Positions 1-13,121 of a stretch of 64,000 nucleotides of DNA are shown here, piece by piece. Position numbers and translations under genes: made by a program. Source of the stretch: Spirometra erinaceieuropaei (Eukaryota > Platyhelminthes > Cestoda > Diphyllobothriidea > Diphyllobothriidae); contig CACRXP010000147.1 in assembly GCA_902702965.1 (NCBI GenBank), positions 658,961 through 722,960 on the forward strand, written 5' to 3'. The stretch's first letter is position 1. Each line of letters opens with the position of its first letter. The notes beneath the pieces are model-generated. The model was not told the DNA's origin, did no database searches, and was given only the letters and a program-made list of their open reading frames with translations.

Positions 1-2040
1 ACGAATTATTTTAAAAATATGTGGTTCAATAGAGAAGCTTTCTCCATTGATCACAAGCATACCTGTGATAGATTTTCGTTGTGTACGTTCACTTATTAAA
101 TATGACTCAAAAGACCATCTTCACTCCAAGAGACACCAGCGGATTTAATGTTTCATTATGTGCCTATAAGATATGACCTTGTCGGTTTTACTGGGCTGTA
201 GCTGAAAAACTCTTCTCGGCTGTCGGGCAAAATATCCCGCAGGACTTCAGGAACACTGTGAAGCTCAGCAGAGTCAACTGTCATGAAAATAAAAAAGACA
301 TTTTACGGTCGAGAAGTCCTATTGAAGCTCAAAAGTGGTACGGCTATAATTGTAACATCTAATTATATTTTATTTTTATAATAATTCATCGTCCTGTCCT
401 ATAATAACTCCATGAAAACGTACATTTTTGTGATTTATTTATCAATGAAACCAAGCGAATTTATGTTTGCGTTAGGCAACTGGATCAAAAAACAGTTTAA
501 AATGAAAACGTTATAGCACTTTCTGATGAGACCGTTTTGGAGCCAACTCTCATGGTGCAGACACTTAACCAACCACCACACTCAATTTTGCGTCAGGTCC
601 CGTAGGGTAACTAAGTGCAGGCCATGTTAATAGACTTTGAAAATTCAATTTATGATGTTTCCTTTCTCGGTTATTAGCATGTACAAGCTGCATTTATTTC
701 CAAAATTCGACTTGACACATCTGACACGATTTTCACATAGTTGAAATTACCACTTTTCCCATGAAACTGTTATTTTTAGACAGTGTAATACAAATTCTCT
801 TGTCTCTTTTATTTCTTCATTTCATTGCAAGTTGTCTAGTAGGAATTGTGAGTTTTGGTGAGTGTATTTGGACTGTTTTCCGAGTAGTTAAAGATTTTTC
901 ATGAATTTAGGAACATTTCAAGAGTTACGCCAAGTACTGTGGTACTCTTCGCCATGCGACCGCTTCTGAATAATCTCTAGGACACAACGGGACGAGCATG
1001 TCCGATCGCTGTACGCCCTCGCATCGGCATTGTAAAACTGACCTCGAAAGGACGAATTATGTCAGGGCAGCAAGCCTTCCGGGGGGGGGGTTGGCAGTGA
1101 GTGTTAAAGTTATGTTGATCGTCAAGCCGAATTTAACGCTTCTCCTTCACATACATCGCCACGCTTGTTTCAGGCCCAAATTCCTACATGAGTCGTAGTG
1201 GAGCTCATACACGCGAGTCTTCCACTTTACTAACTATTCGATAACTAAAAAATGGTCCTCGATATATCATAACTGTCACATTCTGGCAAAATCGAATTTT
1301 TGTTCGAAGTTAATGGCAAATATAATCCTAAGCAAACTTTGAAGGCAACCGAATTTTTTTGCGTTGTGGGCTAGATGTAAACTGCAAGTCTAGATGAATG
1401 TGTTAGCGGAAATTCGTATATGCGAACATTCATTTAGACTACAGAGTTACTTCGAGGTATGTTTTCCATTGGCGATGTTCTTATCTTATTTTCTGTCTGT
1501 GCATTTTAACACCGGATCGAGGATTCAAAACAAATCGTTCCATTAGCTGCCCGTTCTAACTACAAAGAGCTGGACATAAACATGTCTCATCAGGAGGAAA
1601 TAGCACTCGACATCATTCACCAGCAGTATACAATTATTTGTCCCTGCAAAACATGATATTATCGAAAAAACCAGCTCTTTGCTCTTTAAATACCGCCATA
1701 CACCTACTTACTCTAGCCTTGAAGCAGAAAATGGATCAAGTAATAAAAATGCCAAACATTTAAGACTTTTGTTTTGAAGCTGTGGAAATCCCCATAACTA
1801 TGTTCAGAAGAGACAATGGCGAGCGAAAGTTCCTTTCGGTAAATTCTCATCAGGCCAATACAGTTACATAGGGGGGTACAGTGAGGGAAACAAAAATCGA
1901 TAAAAGTTAGGTTTTAAATTACAGGCTAGGCAAGAGCGGAAGGGCGCAGAAAGTTATATGTGGTTAGTCAATCTTTGACCACGGTAAGCGCGGAGCATGA
2001 ACAAGGTTCTTTTGGGCGCATAGGGTCGGTTTTCATAACC
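1..2040. other. AT-rich intergenic DNA
   Basis: I see no gene, RNA or structured repeat here. The only local oddity is a run of ten G at about 1081-1090. The short open frame around it (about 66 codons from 998) has no recognisable composition or motif and no convincing splice signals, so I treat it as chance. Confidence 0.6.
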
Positions 2041-2660
2041 TTATGCGGCCGCTTCTGCTGATGCTAACAGGCGCTGGCCCAGCAGCTTAGGGTAGTTCGA
2101 GGGGACCTTGTAAATCACACGAAATGCTTCAGTGGGGTCCACACGATGCCCTGAGTCCACTGCATGCGCAAGGCTGGCGCTGTCTATTCTCCTAGTTTCA
2201 CCTTTGCCCGCTATGCGGGAAGGTGCTCTCGTATTCTTTTGGGAAGGCGCCAACTCGTACGACCAATATAACCTGCTCCACAGGAACAAGTGAATGAGTA
2301 GATGCACATTGAGGCGGTCTGGGGTGGCAGCCTATCCTTGCCTTCTCCGCGTAGAATAGGTTTAGTAGAAAATGATATGCCAACCCTTGCTGCTGGGAAG
2401 GTTCCCGAGACAGCTTGGTCAAGGCGTCTTCTTAGGAGTTCACCTGCAGCGTCTCCTTGGAAAGGGACTTTGAGGAACAACGTTTTATTTTCGGCGGTTA
2501 GTGTGATGGGTTTTGCGGGTCGTTCGGCAAGGTTCTTTGCAATGATCCTGTCAGGGTACCCATTTTCGCGAAGCAGGTCCTGGATTTTTCTAAGTTCCTC
2601 CTCGATACTATCTGTTGAACAAATTTTTCTAACCCTTTGTTTTGTTGTTTGGTGAAACAT
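2041..2660 (-). pseudogene. Penelope-like element, thumb plus GIY-YIG endonuclease end (lineage A, broken)
   Basis: Read on the minus strand, about 2660-2211 encodes a stretch typical of the region after the reverse transcriptase palm of Penelope-like elements: ENGYPDR, a FLKVPFQGDAAGELLRRRL block, then CSCGAGYIGRT and KRIREHLPA, the first half of a GIY-YIG nuclease. The frame then shifts near 2212 and the second half continues to about 2041 (HAVDSGHRVDPTEAFRVIY, ending LASAEAAA). In intact elements this enzyme cuts target DNA for retrotransposition. Upstream palm motifs are missing, so this is a 5'-truncated, frameshifted relic. The same lineage recurs at 17.0, 18.0-19.0 and 39.3-39.7 kb. 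The recognition rests on motif order read by eye. Confidence 0.8.
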
Positions 2661-3213
2661 CCTTTCTCATCAACAGGAATGCGCAAAAGGACAAAATTTG
2701 GACTTATCAACCTAGTTCTCGTAAATATGGTAGATGCCTGATAACTAGACAAAAACCTGTCCCGTCACCCACACTCATTATGATACAAACCCTATCAATT
2801 TATTCGGCAATAAGAAACAAAACTCAATTTTTAGTTCTCGTGGACTTCTTTGTCGTTTTATGGCCCCGGTTTCAATCGAAGGTTACATATGCTGCGCGAG
2901 GACAAATCGGACAGATCACTACCCTCGAATATGGTTTTAGAGGATACTTTTTGAAGTAAAGCTCTCCTTTGGGCACCATTAGAATAAAATTTAAAACTAG
3001 TATGCGGATAAAAATTCATTTTTGTTTAGGTTCAGAAAAACGATTTAATTACAGTTTCCATCAGATGGATGACTAATTTTTCACATTCCACTTCTACCTG
3101 CTGACTCTGTGATTTATCAAGTTATTGTAACCACGCTGCATTGTGTTTTGTGAGGTGAAATATTCAATAAATTGTCGGTTCTTTAAAAAGTTGTTTTACA
3201 ATGTATAAAACAG

Positions 3214-3348
3214 ATATTGCCAGAATGATTATTGTGATAAACAGACTACAATATACGGACGTTGACGTTTTACTTTCCGATTACCTAAAATCTGCATTAT
3301 GTGTTGAGCTGCTGTCAGTGCCAACAGAATCTCCTGTCGCTAAAACAC
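3214..3348 (+). CDS. possible exon of an unidentified plus-strand gene
   Basis: A 135-base open segment follows a T-rich stretch ending AAAACAG (acceptor) and stops before GTACTT (a weak donor). It starts and ends in phase 1, so it could join the candidate exon at 4110, which starts in phase 1. The frame encodes LQYTDVDVLLSDYLKSAL and similar sequence with no family I recognise. The donor is poor and the segment could be chance. It is listed because its phases fit the better exons downstream. Confidence 0.22.
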
Positions 3349-4109
3349 GTACTTTCTCTCTCTCTCCAACACTGTCATTTTCACCTCAACTTGTATTCAC
3401 GACCTTTTGCACGAAGCAGTTTCTTTTGAACATTCTGCGCATGATTCAACATGTTGGCATGTAAAACGCGGAGTTCATCTTCCAAACACACACGTTTATG
3501 CCGGTTGTTGTAGGACGGATCAAATGCAGCTCCAGGGTTAACCGAGAAATTGACGAAGGCAAACAAGTATATAAACATTTGGTCTCAACCTGATGGGTGA
3601 AGTCCGATCTGCTTACTGCGTGCAATGCTATTCCTGGTTACCCTGTTTCAAGCCGTCACATTAGGTAACTCAGAAGTCCTGTAAATCAGCATTCTCTTTA
3701 TTTACACGTCAGAAAGACATTTCATCGACCAAAGGTTTGCGTAAGGCGTACATTTTTGAATTTCATCCCTTTGTCTTTAAGGTCAAGGTCTACACATAGA
3801 ATTAGCTGCATCCCACGCATGTCCATTGCTGTTGATGTTACTGCGTAATAGTTGCTCGACCGAGGACATGTGCAATTATTTCTATAACTTATAAATATCC
3901 CTGTTCTTATTGGTGTCTTCATGCATGACAGACGCCGAACTGACTATATCTGACTGCGAAATTTCAGGAAAGCGTATTGGTTTTTTGTTACTTGAACTAC
4001 GGATATATCTGTTAATCGTAAATGTTTTACACGCTCCCTGAAGAAGAGAAATGATTTTCTAATTATTTGATATTACTTTGCATAAATTCCGGTTTTTATG
4101 ACAATCAAG

Positions 4110-4240
4110 CCATCCCAAATGCCAGTTTTACCATCTCAATTGCTTTAGTTGTTGCACATTACACCGAGAACGAAATAACAATCTCGCAGCCCGCAGGAAC
4201 CGATATCCAGGAGACATTGAGTTGGAATTTGAATGTTTTG
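4110..4240 (+). CDS. candidate exon, extracellular-type protein of unknown family
   Basis: A 131-base open segment lies between an acceptor-like AATCAAG and a good donor, GTACGT at 4241. In the frame starting with two leftover bases it reads IPNASFTISIALVVAHY, then ENEITISQPAGTDIQETLSW, a beta-strand-like pattern with one N-glycosylation sequon (NAS). It ends in phase 0, which matches the phase-0 start of the next candidate exon at 5802. A second frame is also open, so the reading is not unique. I do not recognise the family. Confidence 0.33.
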
Positions 4241-5801
4241 GTACGTGCAGTATTAATACAGAAAGTGCTTAAGACGAATTATACCCAGACTCCTATGTAG
4301 AAACTGCATGGATAATCTTTCTGGCGACTTTAGAATTTTTGTGAAATTCGCATTAAATTTTTCGGGTTAAATGAAACTTAAGTTAAGGTTTAAGAATAAT
4401 CGATTAGACTTTTCATGTGTTTACAATCAGGTATGTTCCTTTGTACTTTTTGAATACGCCTGAAGCCCAGACTTTATCATTTTCATCAATTTCTCACAAT
4501 TTGGATTCATTTTAGTCCGTCCCACCATGTACCCGACTTTCGCCATGTATATTTACAAGTCGAAGTGAGTTTATACACTAGATGCAGTTAGGCATCTGAT
4601 ACTTTCTATTAATATGCGAAAAATGTCCCCTACACAGTTCTTTGTATCGATTACCAACAACGCGTGCCTCAGGTTTGCAATAATAAATTGTCTACTGGAC
4701 TGCGCTTCTGAGCTTACTGCTGCACAACAACTTAAGGGCAAATACAAAGGAAAATGCAGCGTTTTTTATGCAAATTACCCCTAAGTATTATGCGCAAATT
4801 TACTTTCATGAAGAATGAATACACTTAAAAGTTATTTTTAAGGATGTTCACTTTTACAAAAGGCTGTGACTTAAAGTTTTTGTGTATCAGGACGCTAACA
4901 AACAACACGATTCTTTCCTCTCGTAATGTGTTTTGTTCAGTAAGACTATGAATTATTCCATTACTGTTAGTAGAGCCATTGTTGATCATAAACACGAAGG
5001 AATTTTGGCGTAAGTTACTGCGTTAAATTGAAGAAGCCTTCATAATTATATGGATGAATGCCGCAAAAAGACTTGAACCTACTTAGGTCAAGGGGACCAT
5101 ATGTCATGCGCAGCAGGTGATCTAACTTATGAAGTATGATGATAACGATAAATTTCAAACACATAAAATGTTCCGTGTTCTATTTATTTGTCGACAAAAT
5201 TTTCATAAATGTCCCTTTTTAGGTACAGTGCGTTTATAAATAATTTTTATAATTAAAATTTTTATAATTTTAAGCGGAAATCAGCGTTAATTTATATTTC
5301 GGCGGTATTATGTGCTTATGCCTATTTCACACAAAAATGGCGCATCCGTACGTGTTTCCAACGAGAAAAGGTTAATGCAAAATTGAAAGTTTTATCAAGA
5401 AACCTGCCGCTTCTGAAGATGGATTTTTTGCTACCTAAATCAGATAAAAAATGTGAGAAAAAAGGCTATTTCTCAAAAACTAGACGCTTCGTCAATTTTT
5501 CCAGGCCGGGTTCACAAATATATGGTATTCCATACCACTAAACACAGTAATAACGCCAATGCTCAACTCTTTTTTACACGTTCAGACATTTTTATGTTTT
5601 CTGTTATTACACAATAACATACCGCAAAATCGGCCCCTCACTAAGTGGTTAACTTTTAAGCATATCGTAAAATAATTTTTCGGTATGTTCTCATTTTCGT
5701 TATTGTATAATTGAAAAAAGGAACAAGCTGAAGATTAGTAATTTAAAAATTTCCTAAAAGTTATATCGCTACTCTGGCCTGCATTTTTAATCGAAGATTA
5801 G

Positions 5802-5949
5802 AACATAGGAGTGAGTAAATCTAGTGAAAACATTTCAAATATAAGACGAGAAGTAAGTTTTTTGCATGCGACAGAAAACGATTTATCCTTTTTCGATGAA
5901 TTGGAAAAGCCGACCAAATGTCCCAATCTCGGCCTTACCGTGGAAGAGG
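5802..5949 (+). CDS. candidate exon of the same unidentified gene
   Basis: The segment follows GATTTAG-like acceptor context (a T-rich tract, then GATTAG) and reads NIGVSKSSENISNIRREVSF, then TENDLSFFDELEKPTKCPNL to GLTVEEG. Only one frame is open across it. It starts in phase 0 and ends in phase 1 at GTAGCA, a weak donor. The phase-1 end fits the phase-1 start of the strong exon at 7011. Composition is ordinary for a protein: charged and low in Leu/Ile runs. No domain is recognised. An alternative donor at GTAAGT about 5859 would shorten it. Confidence 0.42.
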
Positions 5950-7010
5950 GTAGCATGGTCAAATATCCATTAGCAGATTGCTTAGTCAAAAGGTTTTCGT
6001 AAAGGCAACCTATCAGAGAGAGAGAGTTTCAACTGATCTAGAACGCAGTCAATGTCAACCTTTATTTACGTGCATTTTTTCGGCGATGAAATTTCATGAC
6101 TGGGTAAGTCGACAAATAGGGCCAAACGGCCATCTAAATTAAACAGAAGGTGCAAGCACTCAACGATGTGTTAAATAATTTAAAGAGGTATTTTTTGAGG
6201 ATTTTGACAAACACTTGAAGCCGAATCTAAATTTGCGTGCGACTGATTGAAAACTCTGAAAATCTTAGAGCATTCATGATTATTTTAAGGATTATCTGAA
6301 ACGCATCTTGTTCCAACACCATAAATAACTACTGGGGAATTTATGGAGGGAAGTTCCTCTTAAAATATATTAAATCGAATGTTTACGATTTGCGTTTAAA
6401 TCAGGTAGTCAGTAACCTGACTATCAACATGCGACTTTATGGAAGCCCTTATTCTTGTGACGTCTTAACCGGCGAAATCAAACAAGTCCTATTCGCCGTA
6501 GTCAGGCGCCTCTCAAACAATGTAAAAAAAGACAAAGTACAATTAATTCTCCTTAAACCGTATTGAGTCGATAATGACACTGTAGGCTGCCGGTTAATTG
6601 TAATATGTGACATTATAGCAATTCCACCAAATGACTATTGTAAAAAGCCATTCTGTCTGTGATTCTTTATTTACTTAGCTTGTTTAATGACCGGGTTTCC
6701 TATACACACAAAACGCAGGCCTGCATCGGTTTTGAGTTTTTTTGCCGTTTTTGGCATTTTCGGTAGTTCGAAAACATTGTTATTTCTAAACAACGATATA
6801 GGACTTCTAATATGTCAGATATAACAAGTTGCAAAAGCAAAACAGCCTGGATTCCTTTATAAAATGTATAAAACAGATTCCTTGTGTCGTATTTTTGTTT
6901 TTCCTTCTTCCCAAAGTCCCTGGCCTTTAAAAGTATTGCTTACACTCTACATTACCTTGGAGGAATCGTTTTTATGTTTTCACAACAATTTTCTTTTTTA
7001 TTTTACAAAG

Positions 7011-7130
7011 GTTCCCACGGAGTTATAACCATCGGTGCAGCTTGTGACATTACGAAGGCACTCAATGTCAGCGAAATTGTCTTTTATGATGGTTCCTGGG
7101 ACAAAAATGCAACTGTCAAAGTCCGACAGG
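7011..7130 (+). CDS. candidate internal exon, glycosylated ectodomain-like protein
   Basis: This is one of the two best exon calls in the window. A classic acceptor (a long T tract, then TTTTACAAAG) precedes it and GTAACA follows it. Exactly one of three frames is open for all 120 bases, giving SHGVITIGAACDITKAL, NVSEIVFYDGSWDKNAT and VKVRQ. Two N-glycosylation sequons (NVS, NAT) and the beta-rich pattern suggest an extracellular domain. It enters and leaves in phase 1, matching the candidate exons on both sides. I cannot name the protein. Confidence 0.5.
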
Positions 7131-8965
7131 GTAACAGTTAAAACTGTTGGTTCTCGGCTTCAGCGAGCATTTTTTAAGTATGCCAAAATAAACAGGCAGA
7201 AATCACTAATTGTTTGCATAAACAAAAAGAAGAGACTCAATGTAAGCCTTTTTTAAGCCTAAGAATCAATCATATTCAAACAGACTTCCATATATCTGGT
7301 TTTAAACAGCAGCATGTGCCAAAGTATAAACAGCAGCAAACAGTAAGCGTACAAGCATTAAATTCCCACTCCAGGGTTCTTTCATAATTTATCTGTCGCA
7401 GTAGTAACTTCGAGACCGGATTTCCCTGTTAGTGCAGACCGACGGATGTAATTCACAAGGATTTAGCTTGATAACTCATATTTACCTCAATTTTACAACA
7501 TGTTCTAGTCTTCTATGTGAACGGTCTCCTTGTTTTCATAAGACCGTCAAAATTTAACAAATTACGTGCAGCCCCGTGTTATGTTTCGCACGCTACAGAC
7601 AGTGGGTAGCATAACGCACGGAAATCTGACGATAAATTGCCTATATACCTTTATAGGTTAGCATACCGGCCCTTGGATAGATAACTTATTACTTACCTGA
7701 CCGATTTACCCTCGAATGAAAATCCTTACAATAATATAGCATACATGTTTTGGCTGAGTTCCGGCGGTTGCGTAAGCGTAACGCACGTCTGGGGCGAAAA
7801 TCTGTCATTATTTCAGAAGGATGCGTCAAAAGAATGGATTAGTCGTAATTTCAAACAGTCGGAAATTCAACTTTTCAACCCCTTATTATACAGAAGTAAA
7901 TTTTCTGGTCACATAAAGGTTTAATCTTCAAAAGCAGGGTCATTGGCTAGGAGCCTTCTTATTCACATAAGCAGGTTATATTCATAAGATCTGAAAACTA
8001 CCAAAACAAATAATACTTTTTTTAAACTTATCAGAAAGTAAATGCATTTTCAACGTTAAATGTCAAGCGGAATCGGATATGGAAAATATTTTTTGTAATC
8101 TTTTGCGAAACAAACCATGTTTAGTTTAATAGAATTTTCTAAGATTACGATAGTTCAAACTGATGAATAAGCATCCAGACTTTCTTAGCTAGCTACTTCA
8201 TAATAATATCACTAGGCACAAACTTACGTCTATTGATCTACATCGGGAGGATTATATGCGGCTCGCTAATTAAAAAAGATAACAGGTAGTGTCGCAGCCC
8301 TAAGCAAAGGCTTGAAACATAGGCTTCAATCTGACATAAGCAGATATATGCTTGGCTCCTTTTGAAGACTTAATATTTCTTTTGTACAAACATCATATCT
8401 AAAAAGTTGGTAATGATTTGTAAAATATCTTGAGAATTATGCATATCTACTGAGATATGACAGACCACGTCGGAAATAAAGAAGTGTAAATCAACTACGT
8501 GATTTTTGATTTTTTAACTCCAACTTATATTGATGCACAAAAGGTACCTAGTGCAAAATCAGCATGTAGATACAGGGTCTAAATTACACCCTGGACTAAC
8601 CATTTTGCCGAACGGACTTAGAAAACTTTCAATATTAAGGTTTATTAGGCATTTTTTATAACTATTGGTGGACTTAGTGCCCGCAAATAAAGTCAAGAGT
8701 CTTTCTAATCAGCTGCTTTTCTAGTGCAGTTGTCAAAGGAGCGCACAATATTTAAGCCCTAAACATGCCGTACATGCAGATGTTTCAGTCGGTCAAGACA
8801 AATATTTTGCTCCAGATTTCAGCCTGACTTATTTCTCAAAATTAAGTTCAAATTTATGTTAGTCGTGGAAGTCGTCAATGGGAGTCTCATGTCTGATAAA
8901 ACTGCAAACCCTTGATGTCTAAAGAGATGTTGTATGGTTCCACTTCTCCTTGCATCTCCCAACAG

Positions 8966-9057
8966 GGAACGGAACTTCTGAACCAGATGTTCTCGAGGTT
9001 GACTGGGACGACACGTTCGACAATTTGAAGCAGTTTGCTTTCACATTTATCCCGCGA
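8966..9057 (+). CDS. candidate internal exon joining the 7011 exon in phase
   Basis: A pyrimidine-rich acceptor (CTTCTCCTTGCATCTCCC, then AACAG) and a consensus donor (GTAAGT at 9058) bound a 92-base segment. Only the phase-1 frame is open and it reads NGTSEPDVLEVDWDD, then TFDNLKQFAFTFIPR. Joining it to the 7011 exon restores a Gly codon and adds a third sequon (NGT). It ends in phase 0. The two neighbours each have a single open frame and those frames agree, which is the main argument that this is a real gene. The downstream exons are not securely identified. Confidence 0.5.
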
Positions 9058-9824
9058 GTAAGTGGGTCATTAAATTTGTTTAACTTGCAATCCGTCCTGC
9101 TTTACGCAGAACTATATGTCATTCCTAAGAAAGGATTAATTTTCAAGACGATGACGAGATACAAATCGCCCACAATGAAAAAAATACTAATAACGATGCA
9201 TAGTCAAATGAGACATTTTTGCGTTAAATAGTAGCCGCTTTTTCTCAAAATGTACACGGTTTATTTCAAAATCAAGAGAAATGTGTTTGAATGATAGTAA
9301 TGTCAATTTTGTGAAAACGACAAATTTTCGTGCATTTCTGTCGGTTATTGATAACTTTATAAGGCCAATGCCGTTAAAGCAGTTCACATAAAAACCACCT
9401 AAAACTGACTTTTACCCTGAAACGAGGCTTCTCCATTTTGACTTCTCTAATCTCTGTCGCAATGGTCAAGACTCGATCTTGTTAAACTTAACCTTAAATT
9501 ATGGTAAATGTTTAATTAATTTTTCTTTGACGATGTTTGTCTAATGATTAAAATAAAAATAACTCTAATTGTCGATCACTGACACTTTTAACTTTTTGAA
9601 AACAGTTGCTTTACTTGTTGACAAAGGCAGTCCAATTGCTTTGGAGACTGCCAAGTGAATCTTTTCTTTTATTTCTAGCGTATATGTGCATATTCATTAT
9701 AGATTAAAGTTATCAAAAATTTAACTGAACACTGTTGCTTATACTCCACGGCCGGAGTTCACGTTTTCCTAAAGTATGTACAGATGCATCAATAGTAGTG
9801 AAAATGCGATTTCCACGCGGCATA

Positions 9825-10015
9825 TCAAACGTAAAAAGAAGCTTTCGCCGGGAAAGGTGTATTGGAGGTCTGACGTTTCGAGAAGTCGTTTCGTCTACCC
9901 GTCTACACACACCACACACATGACTTCCCAGTATCTGAAGATGGATAGACAAAAATGCTCGAAACGTCAGACCTTCAATACTCCTCCACCGGTGAACACC
10001 TCTTTTTCTTTTTGA
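9825..10015. repeat. inverted repeat with hammerhead-like motif, probable PLE terminal fragments
   Basis: Two arms face each other. The left arm on the minus strand and the right arm on the plus strand share GGTCTGACGTTTCGAG-type sequence, with GGAGG and A/G-rich flanks. On the plus strand, CTGAAGA at 9935 is followed by a decayed hairpin and GAAACGTCAG at 9961-9970. This is the same layout as the motif in the PLE terminal repeats at 35.54 and 37.19 kb. It looks like two PLE ends in inverted orientation. Confidence 0.5.
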
Positions 10016-10477
10016 TTTACGGATGCTTTTGAGCGTCGTTTTTGTAAGCAAATAAACGTCGCTAGAAACTAGTTATAGCTGGAAAGAAAATCATAGGAGA
10101 AAACGAAGACATGTTTTTGTAGGACAAAACCAGCAATTTTTCATGGTTCTTGATGTCCTTATATGCCGAGTATTATGCCCCTTTCTGTGCGCAACTTAGA
10201 TATTCGGTCAGATGGAATCAGCAAATGGAAAGAATATTGTAGTAACTTTGCTTCACAAATGGAATATAACATTTTTAAACCTCGAGGGTTTGCTGTTACT
10301 GGTCGACGACGGCTAATAAGCCTTAACTGCATGACGTAATTACTCTTATCTGCGCCGATGGCATGTACTAAGTGTTTAAAATGCAGGAAACCTGTAAGGC
10401 AGTAAATGCGATAATTTTCTTCTACGCTTAAGAATATTTAATTGTATCTGTTAATGAAATATTCGTTCGCTCATCAG

Positions 10478-10514
10478 CACTCAGAACCACCACAATGCAT
10501 TGGAAGTTTGGACG
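10478..10514 (+). CDS. possible 37-base micro-exon
   Basis: Acceptor-like TTCGCTCATCAG and a strong donor, GTAAGT at 10515, bound a short segment. In phase 0 (the phase in which the 8966 exon ends) it reads HSEPPQCIGSLD. Other frames and acceptors are also possible, so this is only a pointer for transcript mapping. Confidence 0.15.
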
Positions 10515-10825
10515 GTAAGTTAAAATTTGCATATCACAGAGATCAGCATTTAAAACCTTGTCGTGCCCTTAAACAGCAATGCATGCTTAAGTTGAATCCC
10601 GCTGCAGGCCACGTTTAAACTGCATCAAATAAGCGAAACCAGTATAAATGCTTGTGCGTGTGACGATGGTAAACCATAAAATCTTACTTTATTGGGTCAC
10701 AGAGCGTTGTGAAACCTGGCGCACTGTGCGGAGGAGTCAGGTCGTGCGCGGCACACGTAGGCCGGTTATTGAGCTCTGCTAGCCACTTAACCAAATCCTT
10801 GCTGGCGATAAGTGAACGGCTTAGA

Positions 10826-11779
10826 CAGAGGACTGACTCATGAAATGTCATCCGAAGTTTTCAAATTCGTTTTCGGTTTGAAAAAATTAATTAAGTAGGG
10901 TTGTAAAACTAGTCAACCTGCAACATAATTCTATAATAATTCTGTTACCTCAGGATGACGGCTTTCTAACAAACTTCATTGAGGCTGCGTGCAAAAACAA
11001 CACTCTGTAAAAAGTGACTACTTACGTAGCACACATTTTTTGATTATACTTCATGGAAAACATGCATAAAAACATTCCTTTGTTCATTCAGTAGACAATT
11101 ACGTTTTCTTTCTATTTTACACTACAAGGAAGGGTATTATTTGGTTTTCAGAAACTTTTCCTATTCCAGAATAATTTTGAACCCGCTCTACCGTTACACT
11201 TGGATTCAGGGTTTCGAAATTTCAAACCATGTATTTCCCGCGTACGGAATACCACACATTTCTCTACGGTACTAAAATGAGACCATATGGGGTTCATAAA
11301 ATTGAGCAGTGAATTTGATCCACATTGATAACTTTACAAGCCACATTGGTAAATGCAGAACCATGACGTTTTATGAATGACCACTTTACGGTATATAGAA
11401 GTCTGACAGTAATAAACTTTTTAAAACTGAATTATGTCCCGCCTCCGAGTATACACTTAGAAGAAGACATAATTTACAACCGAATGAACTATAAAAGGAA
11501 TATTTCTATTCATGTTTTCCATGAAACACAATTGGATTTTTGGGGGCACCAAAATGAATGAGAAAAATGCAGGCTATTTAAGTAGTAGTTTTGGCAGGGC
11601 GTACTTCTTACATGCATCCGCAAAGGTTTTTTTGGAAAGCCAACAGCCTCAGGTAACTGGACTATTATAGAATTATACTGCAGACTAGTTAGTTTTACAA
11701 CCTTACTTAATTAATCTTTTCGAAGCGAAAACGCAATTCGGAATTTTGGTTGACATTTCATGAGTTAGACCACCTACCG
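10826..11779. mobile_element. TA-flanked MITE, mariner-like family M1, copy 1
   Basis: The element begins with an imperfect CAG-type terminus followed by CTGACTCATGAAATGTCA. It ends in the reverse complement, CATTTCATGAGTTAGACC with CTACCG, then TA. Terminal inverted repeats run well over 100 bases, including TTAATTAAGTAGGGTTGTAA on the left and its mirror on the right. There is no transposase frame. The TA flank and CAGT-like ends are what one expects of a non-autonomous Tc1/mariner derivative. Copies of the same family lie at 30.9, 41.7 and 63.7 kb. Confidence 0.7.
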
Positions 11780-11804
11780 TATACCAAACTTGAGATCACG
11801 GATG

Positions 11805-11890
11805 TCAGCTAAAAGCCCAGACACGTGCTTCACCGATATACTGCCACTGTTCGGCGTATCAACACGTCCCCTCGCGTTCCCCCTGGGTTT
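11805..11890 (-). ncRNA. decayed hammerhead-type repeat (family HHR1)
   Basis: The minus strand aligns with the well-conserved hammerhead repeat at 59.85 kb: GCCGA...TCGGT still pair as helix II, followed by GAAGC, ACGT, GTC and TGGGC. The CTGANGA box has decayed and GAAAC has become GAAGC, so it should be inactive. It lies 25 bases beyond the right end of the MITE copy. Confidence 0.5.
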
Positions 11891-13121
11891 TCTGGCAGAT
11901 ACTGTCATTTTGCGAAATAGTTCAAATGCTGGTCACAAGTAGTTACGTTTTGGTTACTAAGGGCCCTTTGTACCGAATATTGCAGATGTGTACGTATGCA
12001 GACAGTATCCTTACGAAAGGCCCGTCGAATTAAATGCAGATGCTATCGTATTAGTAACGTTTACTGGAAATCCAATATTCAGATATTCCATGCCTAAGTT
12101 TAAGCAAGCCCTTGTCGATTTCATCCTGAACCGCTCAGTTTGTCAACATCAAATGCGTATCTGAAGTTATTAGGACAATCAACAATCAACTGTTAATTGC
12201 AGTGCGCACTCGGGCACATTTTTCTAAGCATTTGTGGGAAAAAGGTACATTCCAAAATTAATATGTTTGACATATTAGGAAATGTGCTATAACAAGAGCA
12301 TATTTATCAAAAGGAATTTTGAAGACTAATGTTTCTGCGTACTTACGAAGTCTCTATTCCACCATCTACTACCTGACAAAACTTCTGCATTGCTTCATAC
12401 TGTCAATTACTTGAGGTTATGTCGCGCGTAAAACGCCCGGGTCTATGTAGTTCTTATTTTACAGAGAAGGCCTTTCAAAACGAAAGCCGATGAGACATGA
12501 GTTTTACCGGTCGGACGTTAGATAATAGATTTAAGGCAAAATTAGTTTCAAGGAAAGTTATTGCTGGAAATGGTTTTTGATAAGTCTGTGGGAAAATAAT
12601 GGACCTTAAAAAAAAGATCCTGAAAATAGCAGAGACCTCTATTAACTGCGCGGTTTGTCGTTGATATTCAGAGACCGAAAAGAGTTCAGTAACTTCTGAG
12701 CAGCTTGCAACCTGCTCTCCTAAACAAACGCTTGGGTATCCCACTGTTGTTAGTTCTTGTTTTGACTGAATTATAAATTTAGACACGGCGTCGGGATTTT
12801 AAGAGGGAATGCTGTGCACGACTGTTCGCAAACCCGACGTTACATTTAAATGCTATGCATGTTTGTAAATTACCTAAGGGACCCGTCGCTTTGGCAGTCG
12901 GTAGAGTCGAACTCAAATGCTTGACTTCTTTTACGTCGATTCTTTCTTTTTAATTAGTTCCAGGGAACTCAGCCATTTGTCCCTAAAATTGTCAGTTCAC
13001 TGAATTCAACCGAAATCTTCAAAAAACTATAAGACATTTCAGACAGATTTGGATTTTCCCGAAAAAAAGCACTTTTACTTGGCGGTTTGACATGGACAGG
13101 TAGATATTTTAATTACGTTCT

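Noticed and set aside
4941..5009. 69-base segment with strong acceptor (TTTTGTTCAG) and GTAAGT donor
   Set aside because: It enters and leaves in phase 2, which cannot be placed between the phase-0 neighbours of the 3-9 kb gene; kept only as a possible alternative or chance exon.
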